Shown: positions 6,814 through 13,143 of the stretch, one piece after another
Numbering within the stretch: position 1 is the stretch's first letter
Layout of the letters: every line of letters starts with the position of its first letter
Assembly (NCBI GenBank): GCA_007121755.1
Contig: SKJZ01000101.1
Span: forward strand, 1 to 18,677
Length of the DNA stretch: 18,677 nucleotides
Direction of reading: 5' to 3'
Source of the DNA: Halorhodospira sp.
GTDB lineage: Bacteria > Pseudomonadota > Gammaproteobacteria > Nitrococcales > Halorhodospiraceae
The notes under the pieces: generated by a model
Told to the model about the DNA's origin: nothing
The model's input: the letters and a program-made list of their open reading frames with translations, nothing else
The model's database searches: none
Made by a program: the position numbers and the translations under genes

Positions 6814-7946
6814 AGCCGCCACTCCTCCAGGAACTGTTTGACCCGGTCGAGCCAGGAAGAGGTCTGCGGGGTATGGCTAACCGATGTCGTTTCGAGGCTG
6901 CGCCCGAACTCCTCCAATTGCTCCCGCTGCTCCTTATTCAGATTCACCGGGATCTCCACCTGGACGCGGCAGAGCAGATCACCCTGGCGATCGCCACGCA
7001 CAGTCTTCACCCCCTTGCCGCGAAGCCGGAAGACACGCCCCGGCTGAGTACCGGCGGGGATACGCAGATTGACCCGCCCATCCATGGTAGGAACTTCCAC
7101 CTCGCCGCCGAGGGCGGCGGTAACGATGTCGACCGGCACGTCGCACCGCAGATCCGCCCCGTCGCGCTCGAAGAACTCGTGGGCCGCAACCACGACCTGC
7201 ACATAGAGATCGCCGGGCGGTCCGCCGCGCTCTCCCGGCTCGCCCTCACCCGAGAGGCGGATACGGTCTCCGGTATCCACCCCGGCCGGGATACGGACAT
7301 TGAGCGTCTTCCGGTCTTCCACCCTGCCACGTCCGCGGCACTGAATACAGGGATTGGTGATAATGGTGCCGCTCCCGCCGCAGCGGGGACAGGTCTGCTG
7401 GATCGAAAAGAACCCTTGCTGGACCCGGACATCGCCGTGTCCGCGGCAAGTCGGGCAGGTATCGGCCTTGCCGCCGCCCTTGACTCCGGAGCCCTTGCAC
7501 GTGCCGCACTCGACATGGGTCGGCACCCGTATCTGGGCCTCGGTGCCATGCACCGCGTCCTCCAGGCTCAATTCCAGGTTGTAGCGCAGATCGGCACCGC
7601 GATAGGCCCGGTGCCGAGCACCGCCGCCCCTGGCGCCGAAGATATCGCCGAAGACATCGGAAAAGATGTCCGAAAAGTCGGGCCCGCCCGGCCCGCCGCC
7701 AGGGTGGCCGCCCATGGACGGATCGACACCGGCGTGCCCGAACTGATCGTAAGCGGCGCGCTTTTGCGGATCGGAGAGGATCTCGTAAGCCTCTTTGGCC
7801 TCCTTGAACTTCTCCAGCGCCTCGTCATTATCGGGATTACGGTCCGGATGGTGCTTCTGAGCCATCCGCCGGTAGGCCTTCTTGATCTCCGCGTCGGAGG
7901 CATTTTTTGAGACTCCCAGCGCCTCGTAGTAATCCCGCTTCGCCAT
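6810..7946 (-). CDS. dnaJ: Hsp40 co-chaperone DnaJ
   Basis: DnaJ delivers unfolded clients to DnaK and stimulates its ATPase. The protein has 378 residues, typical of a class I DnaJ. Residues 1-70 are the J domain with HPD at 33-35. A Gly/Phe-rich linker follows (about 75-110). Four CxxCxGxG zinc-binding repeats lie at 147-154 (CGTCKGSG), 164-171 (CPTCRGHG), 186-193 (CPRCGGSG) and 200-207 (CIQCRGRG). The rest is the client-binding C-terminal region. The ATG at 7946 is preceded by GGAG nine bases upstream and gives the standard MAKRDYYEALGV; the in-frame extension upstream is unlike any DnaJ. It lies 133 bases downstream of dnaK, with a strong hairpin between them. Confidence 0.98.
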   Translation of the reverse strand: MAKRDYYEALGVSKNASDAEIKKAYRRMAQKHHPDRNPDNDEALEKFKEAKEAYEILSDPQKRAAYDQFGHAGVDPSMGGHPGGGPGGPDFSDIFSDVFGDIFGARGGGARHRAYRGADLRYNLELSLEDAVHGTEAQIRVPTHVECGTCKGSGVKGGGKADTCPTCRGHGDVRVQQGFFSIQQTCPRCGGSGTIITNPCIQCRGRGRVEDRKTLNVRIPAGVDTGDRIRLSGEGEPGERGGPPGDLYVQVVVAAHEFFERDGADLRCDVPVDIVTAALGGEVEVPTMDGRVNLRIPAGTQPGRVFRLRGKGVKTVRGDRQGDLLCRVQVEIPVNLNKEQREQLEEFGRSLETTSVSHTPQTSSWLDRVKQFLEEWRL

Positions 7947-8030
7947 AAATCCCGTCTCCGTGCCCCTGGCACCAACCGTAGAGGGGCAGGATGATGGCCC
8001 ACCCCGCCACTTCACTCAAGCGGCGCAACG

Positions 8031-8066
8031 CTCTGCCGCGGGGCGCCACCACGCCCCACGGCAGAG
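8031..8066 (-). promoter_or_regulatory. Long stem-loop in the dnaK-dnaJ intergenic RNA
   Basis: CTCTGCCG (8031-8038) pairs with CGGCAGAG (8059-8066), and GGGGCG (8040-8045) with CGCCCC (8052-8057), around a 6-base loop. The one non-complementary position (8039/8058) is a C-A mismatch on the plus strand but a G-U wobble in minus-strand RNA, giving a continuous 15-pair stem in the transcribed direction. No U-run follows, so it is more likely a partial attenuator, processing site or RNA-stability element than a full terminator. Confidence 0.7.
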
Positions 8067-8079
8067 TCATAGACGCGCC

Positions 8080-10026
8080 TTACTTCTTCTGGTCTTCGTC
8101 CTTAACCTCCTCGAACTCGGCGTCGACCACGTCGTCGTCGCCAGACTTCCCGCCGCCGGTCTCGGCCGACGCCTGGTCCGCCCCTTCCCCAGTCGCGGCG
8201 GACTCCGACTCCTGCTGGTACATCTTCTCGGCCAGCTTGCCGGACTTCTCGGCCAACGCTTGGGTCTTCTGCTCGATGGCATCCTTGTCGTCGCCCTTCA
8301 TGGCCTCTTCCAACTCGCCGATGGCGTCCTCAACGCCCTGCTTCTCGGCGGCGTCGATCTTGTCGCCATACTCGCTCAGCGCCTTGCGGGTGGCGTGGAT
8401 CATAGAGTCGGCCTGATTGCGGGTCTCAACCAATTCCCGCTGACGCTTGTCCTCCTCGGCGTGCTCCTCCGCCTCGCGCACCATGCGCTCGATCTCGTCC
8501 TCGTTGAGCCCTGACGACGCCTTCACCTGGATGCCGGTCTCCTTGCCGGTCGCCTTGTCCTTCGCCGACACATGGAGGATACCGTTGGCGTCGATATCGA
8601 AGGTGACCTCAATCTGCGGCACCCCGCGCGGCGACGGCGGGATGTCGGTGAGGTCGAAACGGCCCAGCGACTTGTTGTCCTTGGCCATCTCCCGCTCACC
8701 CTGGAGGACGTGGACCGTTACTGCGGTCTGGTTATCCTCAGCGGTGGAGAAGGTCTGGTTCGCCTTGGTCGGGATGGTGGTGTTCTTCTCGATGATCTTG
8801 GTCATCACCCCGCCCAGGGTCTCGATCCCGAGCGAGAGGGGGGTGACGTCCAGCAGCAGCACGTCTTTGACGTCGCCACCCAGCACCCCGCCCTGGATCG
8901 CCGCGCCCACGGCCACCGCCTCATCGGGGTTCACGTCCTTGCGGGGCTCCTTGCCGAAGAAGCTCTTCACCGCCTCCTGGACCTTGGGCATGCGGGTCTG
9001 GCCGCCCACCAGGATGACGTCGTCGACCTCGGACGCCGACAAGCCGGCATCCTTGAGCGCGGTCTTGCACGGGGCGATGGTCCGCTCCACCAGGTCTTCG
9101 ACCAGCGACTCCAGCTTGGCCCGGGTCAGTTTGATGGCCAAGTGCTTGGGTCCCGTCTGGTCGGCGGTGATGTACGGCAGATTGACCTCCGTCTGCTGGC
9201 CGGAGGAGAGCTCCACCTTGGCCTTCTCGGCCGCCTCGCGGAGCCGCTGCATCGCCAACGGATCGGTGGAGAGATCCATGCCCTGATCCTTCTTGAACTC
9301 CTGGATCAGGTAGTCCATGACCCGCTTGTCGAAGTCCTCGCCGCCGAGAAAGGTGTCGCCGCTGGTGGAGAGCACCTCGAACTGCTTCTCGCCGTCGACC
9401 TCGGCGATCTCGATGATGGAGATATCGAAGGTGCCGCCGCCCAGGTCGTAGACGGCCACCTTTTTGTCGCCACCCTCCTTGTCCAGGCCGTAGGCGAGCG
9501 CCGCGGCGGTCGGCTCGTTAATGATGCGCTTGACCTCAAGGCCGGCGATCTTGCCGGCGTCCTTCGTCGCCTGGCGCTGGGAATCATTAAAGTAGGCCGG
9601 GACGGTGATCACCGCCTCGGTGACCTCTTCGCCGAGGTAGTCCTCGGCGGTCTTCTTCATCTTCATCAACGTGCGCGCGGAAATCTCCGGCGGCGCCATC
9701 TTTTTACCCTGGACCTCGACCCAGGCGTCGGCGTTGTCCGCCTTGACGATCTTGTACGGCATCTCCTCGATGTCGCGCTTGACCACGTCCTCGTCGTACC
9801 GGCGCCCGATCAGACGCTTGACGGCGTGGACCGTGTTCTGCGGGTTGGTCACCGCCTGACGCTTGGCCGGCGCCCCGGTGAGCACCTCCCCGTCGTCGGC
9901 GAAAGCCACTACGGAAGGAGTGGTGCGATCGCCCTCCGCGTTCTCGATCACACGGGCCCGATTGCCCTCCATGACCGCCACGCAGGAGTTGGTCGTACCC
10001 AGATCGATGCCGATAATCTTACCCAT
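8080..10026 (-). CDS. dnaK: Hsp70 chaperone DnaK
   Basis: DnaK is the ATP-driven cytoplasmic Hsp70 that binds exposed hydrophobic segments, with DnaJ and GrpE as partners. The 648-residue length is near the norm. The nucleotide-binding domain (about 1-385) begins IGIDLGTTNSCVAVMEG and includes NEPTAAALAYGL and VYDLGGGTFDISI. The substrate-binding domain follows the linker DVLLLDVTPLSLGIET. The C-terminal lid ends in a disordered, acidic tail, EFEEVKDEDQKK. The ATG at 10026 has AGGAG 7 bases upstream. It is preceded by a 94-base gap containing a hairpin and an RpoH-like promoter, and followed by the stem-loop before dnaJ. Confidence 0.99.
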   Translation of the reverse strand: MGKIIGIDLGTTNSCVAVMEGNRARVIENAEGDRTTPSVVAFADDGEVLTGAPAKRQAVTNPQNTVHAVKRLIGRRYDEDVVKRDIEEMPYKIVKADNADAWVEVQGKKMAPPEISARTLMKMKKTAEDYLGEEVTEAVITVPAYFNDSQRQATKDAGKIAGLEVKRIINEPTAAALAYGLDKEGGDKKVAVYDLGGGTFDISIIEIAEVDGEKQFEVLSTSGDTFLGGEDFDKRVMDYLIQEFKKDQGMDLSTDPLAMQRLREAAEKAKVELSSGQQTEVNLPYITADQTGPKHLAIKLTRAKLESLVEDLVERTIAPCKTALKDAGLSASEVDDVILVGGQTRMPKVQEAVKSFFGKEPRKDVNPDEAVAVGAAIQGGVLGGDVKDVLLLDVTPLSLGIETLGGVMTKIIEKNTTIPTKANQTFSTAEDNQTAVTVHVLQGEREMAKDNKSLGRFDLTDIPPSPRGVPQIEVTFDIDANGILHVSAKDKATGKETGIQVKASSGLNEDEIERMVREAEEHAEEDKRQRELVETRNQADSMIHATRKALSEYGDKIDAAEKQGVEDAIGELEEAMKGDDKDAIEQKTQALAEKSGKLAEKMYQQESESAATGEGADQASAETGGGKSGDDDVVDAEFEEVKDEDQKK

Positions 10027-10077
10027 AATTCGCTCCTGATCGCCTTAATTGTTCCTCACGGGCCGCTCTGCCCGGTT

Positions 10078-10105
10078 AGTGAGGGGCGCGGCCCCCATTT
10101 TCAAG
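10078..10105 (-). promoter_or_regulatory. RpoH (sigma32)-like promoter before dnaK
   Basis: On the minus strand CTTGAAA (10105-10099) is followed after 12 bases by CCCCTCACT (10086-10078). The -35 box matches the sigma32 consensus exactly, and the spacing equals that of E. coli groE as I recall it. The -10 box keeps the CCCC block but not the following ATNT. The predicted transcript starts about 45 bases before the dnaK ATG. Promoter function is inference. Confidence 0.45.
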
Positions 10106-10112
10106 GGGCCGC
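10088..10112 (-). promoter_or_regulatory. GC-rich stem-loop between grpE and dnaK
   Basis: GCGGCCCC (10088-10095) and GGGGCCGC (10105-10112) form a perfect 8-bp stem with a 9-base loop. It lies just after the grpE stop and has no U-run. The loop region overlaps the RpoH-like -35 box of the dnaK promoter, so the repeat could act in RNA, in DNA, or simply reflect the promoter bases. Confidence 0.5.
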
Positions 10113-10120
10113 CCTGGAAT

Positions 10121-10873
10121 TCATGCCTGTTCGTCAATGCGCCCGCCGGCGCCGGATGGCGGGCCGTCGGCCTGTTTCGCCACCATCACCATGGCCGGGC
10201 GCAGCAGGCGGTCCTGCAACCGGTATCCCTTCTGCACCACATGGACCACCGTATTGGGCTCCTGATCGTTGGTCGCCTGCATGGCCATCGCCTCGTGATA
10301 CTCGGGATCGAAACGCTCGCCCCGGGGATCGATCTCTTCGATCTCGAACCGCTCCATGACTTGGTTCAGCATCTTGAGGGTCAGTTCGGTCCCCTCCAGC
10401 AGCTTCTGCGGATCGGCATCGCCCTCCTGCGCCGCCTGGACGCCCATCTCCAGGCTGTCCTTGACCTGCAATAGGTCGGCCGCCATCTTCTCGATCCCTT
10501 GCCGCCGGGCGTGGTCCACATCCTTCTTGGCCCGCCGCTGCGCGTTCTCCAACTCGGCCCGCGCCCTCAGGAACTGGTTCCAGTTCTCTTCGGACTGTGC
10601 CTCCGCGGCGGCCAGCGCCTCTTCAAGTTCTCCGATCCGCTCTTCAGCCAGCGATTCGGCTTCCTCGCCACCGGCGCCCGGCTCCGGCCCGGCGATCCCC
10701 TCTTCACCGGGGGCCGCAGCATCGCCAGCCCCGGCATCCCCGGCTTGCAAGACTTCGTCGCCTTCGCGGAGCGGGTTCTCGTCCCGCTCCTCCGGCGCCG
10801 ACCCGCCGGCTGGACCGGGCCGCGCCTGATCCTGACGGGAAGATTCGCGATCCCGTGTTTTCTGTTTGCTCAT
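10121..10873 (-). CDS. grpE: Nucleotide exchange factor GrpE
   Basis: GrpE is the dimeric factor that releases ADP from DnaK. The protein has 250 residues, longer than E. coli GrpE (197) because of an N-terminal low-complexity stretch of about 85 residues rich in Gly, Ala, Pro, Glu and Asp. The conserved core then begins: a long coiled-coil helix (about 80-140, including FLRARAELENAQRRAKKDV), a four-helix segment with KDSLEMGV and LKMLNQVMERF, and the beta-wing domain with FDPEYHEAMAMQ and HVVQKGYRLQDRLLRPAMV. The ATG at 10873 is chosen because GGAG lies 8 bases upstream; an ATG at 10897 would encode that ribosome-binding site. A strong RpoH-like promoter lies in the gap after hrcA. Confidence 0.96.
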   Translation of the reverse strand: MSKQKTRDRESSRQDQARPGPAGGSAPEERDENPLREGDEVLQAGDAGAGDAAAPGEEGIAGPEPGAGGEEAESLAEERIGELEEALAAAEAQSEENWNQFLRARAELENAQRRAKKDVDHARRQGIEKMAADLLQVKDSLEMGVQAAQEGDADPQKLLEGTELTLKMLNQVMERFEIEEIDPRGERFDPEYHEAMAMQATNDQEPNTVVHVVQKGYRLQDRLLRPAMVMVAKQADGPPSGAGGRIDEQA

Positions 10874-10956
10874 CACAAAAACTCCATTGGTCTTCAATAC
10901 CCCCGATGAAGACGGTCGTAGACGGGCCCGGCTTTACGCTCAGCCCACGCCCGACT

Positions 10957-10985
10957 CATTGGGGGCACATCGACACCGATTCAAG
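10957..10985 (-). promoter_or_regulatory. RpoH (sigma32)-like promoter before grpE
   Basis: On the minus strand CTTGAA (10985-10980) is followed after 14 bases by CCCCCAATG (10965-10957). Both blocks resemble the sigma32 consensus (CTTGAA, 13-15 bases, CCCCAT). The -35 box overlaps the hrcA stop codon. The predicted start is near 10950, about 77 bases before the grpE ATG. This would let grpE-dnaK-dnaJ respond to RpoH independently of the CIRCE-controlled promoter. Function is inferred from sequence only. Confidence 0.55.
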
Positions 10986-12039
10986 GACGCGAAGGGTTCA
11001 ACGCCGCTCCCAACAGCTTGGCGGTCACATCGACGATCGGGACCACCCGGTGGTACGGCATCCGTGTCGGACCGATCACACCCAGCACGCCGACCGGCTC
11101 ATGCTCCACGGCATAGCGCGCGGTCACCAGGGAGAGCCCATCGAAGACCTCATAGCCGGCTTCCTGCCCGATGAAGATCTGCACGCCGTCCGCGGCGACA
11201 CAGCGATCGAGCACGTGGAGGATGTCGCGCTTCCGGGTAAAGGCTTCGAAGAGCCGGCGCAACCGCTCCACATCGGAGAGTTCCTCGAACTCCATCAGGT
11301 TGGTCTGGCCGGCCACGATATAGCCCTCCTCGTCCCCTCCCTCGGAGAATGCCTTCTCCCCGACCTCCAGCGCCGTCGACATCAAGTGATCCAGCTGCTC
11401 GCGCTCGGCTTGCATCGCGTCCAGCAAGCGCCGCCGCACCGTGGTCACATCCTGACCGGCAAACTCGGCGTTCAGATAGTTGGCCACCTGCTGCAATTCC
11501 GACTCGGTAAACGAACGGTCGGTATGGATGACCCGATTCTGGACCTCACACTGATTCACCACCATGATCGCCAGAACACGCTGCTCGGTGAGCGGCAGGA
11601 ACTCGACGTGTCGCAGCGCCGCGTGATTGCGGCGCGGTAAAGTAACCACCCCGGCCAAGTGGGTTAAGTGGGAAAGCAGTGTGGAGGCAGTATCCACCAA
11701 TCGCTCCCGTCCGCCCTCGCCGCTCTCCCCTAGACGCTGGCGCAACTCCTCGACCGACTCGTCGGCCAGGGGCTGGACTTGCAACAAGGAGTCGACATAA
11801 AAACGGAACCCCTTGTCGGTGGGTATGCGACCGGACGAGGTGTGAGGGGAGGCCAGATAGCCGAGATCCTCCAAATCCGCCATGACATTACGAACTGTGG
11901 CGGCGCTGAGCGGGATATCGGCCTCCCGGGCCAGGGTGCGCGAGCCGACCGGTTGGCCGTCCCGGACATAACGATGCACCAAAGCACGGAGCATCGTCCG
12001 CGCGCGGTCACTGAGCTGAAGATCCTCTCGCGGCATCAT
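10981..12039 (-). CDS. hrcA: Heat-inducible transcription repressor HrcA
   Basis: HrcA represses heat-shock operons by binding CIRCE operators, with its activity set by GroEL. The protein has 352 residues, the usual length. The N-terminal winged helix includes LSDRARTMLRALVHRYVRDG and QPVGSRTLAREADIPLSAAT, then the wing HTSSGRIPTDKGFRFYVD (about 80-97). The rest is the GAF-like dimerisation and inserted domains, with VVNQCEVQNRVIHTD and PVGVLGVIGPTRMPYHRVV near the C-terminus. The start is taken as the ATG at 12039; a second ATG follows at once (12036). A longer GTG start at 12087 lies inside the CIRCE operator and is unlikely. It is the first gene of the minus-strand operon, and the operator just upstream points to self-repression. 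Confidence 0.97.
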   Translation of the reverse strand: MMPREDLQLSDRARTMLRALVHRYVRDGQPVGSRTLAREADIPLSAATVRNVMADLEDLGYLASPHTSSGRIPTDKGFRFYVDSLLQVQPLADESVEELRQRLGESGEGGRERLVDTASTLLSHLTHLAGVVTLPRRNHAALRHVEFLPLTEQRVLAIMVVNQCEVQNRVIHTDRSFTESELQQVANYLNAEFAGQDVTTVRRRLLDAMQAEREQLDHLMSTALEVGEKAFSEGGDEEGYIVAGQTNLMEFEELSDVERLRRLFEAFTRKRDILHVLDRCVAADGVQIFIGQEAGYEVFDGLSLVTARYAVEHEPVGVLGVIGPTRMPYHRVVPIVDVTAKLLGAALNPSRP

Positions 12040-12080
12040 GGTTTTCAGATCCGACGGTGCGTCGTGCAAGAGACTCGGTG

Positions 12081-12107
12081 TTAGCACTCTACACCCGCGA
12101 GTGCTAT
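12081..12107. promoter_or_regulatory. CIRCE operator
   Basis: TTAGCACTC (12081-12089), nine bases, then GAGTGCTAT (12099-12107). This matches the CIRCE consensus TTAGCACTC-N9-GAGTGCTAA at 17 of 18 arm positions; the last base is T instead of A. It is the known HrcA binding site and lies about 42 bases before the hrcA ATG, starting at the predicted transcription start of the promoter at 12114-12142. Confidence 0.96.
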
Positions 12108-12113
12108 CGAGCC

Positions 12114-12142
12114 ATTATCAGTATCGGGCCCATGAGCGTCAA
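12114..12142 (-). promoter_or_regulatory. Sigma70-type promoter of the hrcA operon
   Basis: On the minus strand TTGACG (12142-12137) and GATAAT (12119-12114) are separated by 17 bases; each matches the consensus at five of six positions. The predicted start near 12107 coincides with the first base of the CIRCE operator, so HrcA bound there would block initiation or escape. Confidence 0.75.
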
Positions 12143-12153
12143 GGAACCTTGAC
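12138..12153. repeat. Inverted repeat between the hrcA and nadK promoters
   Basis: GTCAAGG and CCTTGAC flank AA. One arm contains the TTGAC of the hrcA -35 box; the mirror arm offers TTGACC facing nadK. No matching -10 box was found 16-18 bases from the nadK-facing copy, so it may simply be an operator or chance symmetry. Confidence 0.4.
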
Positions 12154-12210
12154 CGTCCCCGACAGGGCGTCAATTGGCGGCCCGCCGCGTCCATGGTAAC
12201 GTCCCCGGCC

Positions 12211-13134
12211 ATGACCCAACACGCCAGCGCCTTTGCCACCGTCGGCATCACCGGCAAACCGGGCGATCCCTCGGTCGCCGAAACCGTCTCCCGCCTGCTG
12301 CCTCTCCTGACCCGGCGGAAATGCCGCATCCTACTGGATGCCGAGACCACCGCCGCCAATGCCGGCGGCGCCGCAAAGGCGGTCCCGCGCGGCGAGTTGG
12401 CCGCCGGCGCGGATCTTGTCATCGCCGTAGGCGGCGACGGCACGCTGATTAACACGGCCCGCTCCCTGGCGAACCGGGACGACGTGGCGCTCATGGGCAT
12501 CAATCGCGGGCGGCTGGGCTTTCTGGTAGACGTGGCCCCGGAACGGCTGGAGGAGGACGTGCAGCACGTGCTCCGCGGGGACTGCATTGTCGAGGAGCGG
12601 ATGCTCCTCTCCGCCGAAGTCCGGCGCGACAGCAACGACTCAGTCGTCAGCTCCAGCCTGGCGGTCAACGACGTCGTGGTCCACCGCTGGGATACCGCCC
12701 GCATGGTGGAACTCACCACCCACATCGACGGCGAACTGCTCAACCACCACCGCTCCGACGGCTTGGTGGTGGCGACCCCGACCGGCTCAACGGCTTACGC
12801 GATGGCCGGCGGCGGCCCCATCACCCACCCCCGCTTGAAGGCCATGGTGCTGGTGCCGATCTGTCCGCACACGCTGAGCAATCGCCCGCTGGTGGTGGAC
12901 GCGACCAGCCGGGTCGAGGTCCGGGTCAGCCCCGAACACACCCACCACGTTCGGGTAAGCTGTGACAGCCAGGAGGATCTGGGCGTAGTGGAGGAGAGCC
13001 GGCTGGTGATACGCAGCCATCCGACGCCACTGCGCCTGGTCCATCCACCCGGCTACGGTTACTTCGATATCCTCCGGGCCAAGCTCGGCTGGGGAGGGCC
13101 GTCCGGCGGCGGATCGAGATCACAGAAGCGGTAG
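12211..13134 (+). CDS. nadK: NAD kinase
   Basis: NadK phosphorylates NAD with ATP to give NADP. The protein has 307 residues from the chosen ATG (E. coli 292). The N-terminal Rossmann-like domain has GGDGT at 74-78, with its catalytic Asp. Downstream are GINRGRLGFLVDV, AVNDVVVHR (the NE/D nucleotide-binding motif) and ATPTGSTAYAMAGGGPI, followed by the beta-rich C-terminal domain with VSCDSQED. The start is uncertain: an ATG at 12193 adds six residues, and neither start has a ribosome-binding site. The ATG at 12211 better matches family N-termini and lies 8 bases after a -10-like TAACGT that has TTGGCG 17 bases further up. It diverges from hrcA and is followed nine bases later by recN. Confidence 0.96.
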   Translation: MTQHASAFATVGITGKPGDPSVAETVSRLLPLLTRRKCRILLDAETTAANAGGAAKAVPRGELAAGADLVIAVGGDGTLINTARSLANRDDVALMGINRGRLGFLVDVAPERLEEDVQHVLRGDCIVEERMLLSAEVRRDSNDSVVSSSLAVNDVVVHRWDTARMVELTTHIDGELLNHHRSDGLVVATPTGSTAYAMAGGGPITHPRLKAMVLVPICPHTLSNRPLVVDATSRVEVRVSPEHTHHVRVSCDSQEDLGVVEESRLVIRSHPTPLRLVHPPGYGYFDILRAKLGWGGPSGGGSRSQKR

Positions 13135-13143
13135 GGAGGCTGC

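Noticed and set aside
6873..7910. Long open frame opposite dnaJ
   Set aside because: Antisense shadow of a complete DnaJ with all four zinc motifs; no independent support.
8572..10359. Very long open frame opposite dnaK and grpE
   Set aside because: It mirrors two highly conserved genes, is rich in His/Leu/Arg as antisense frames of GC-rich DNA are, and has no family features or ribosome-binding site.
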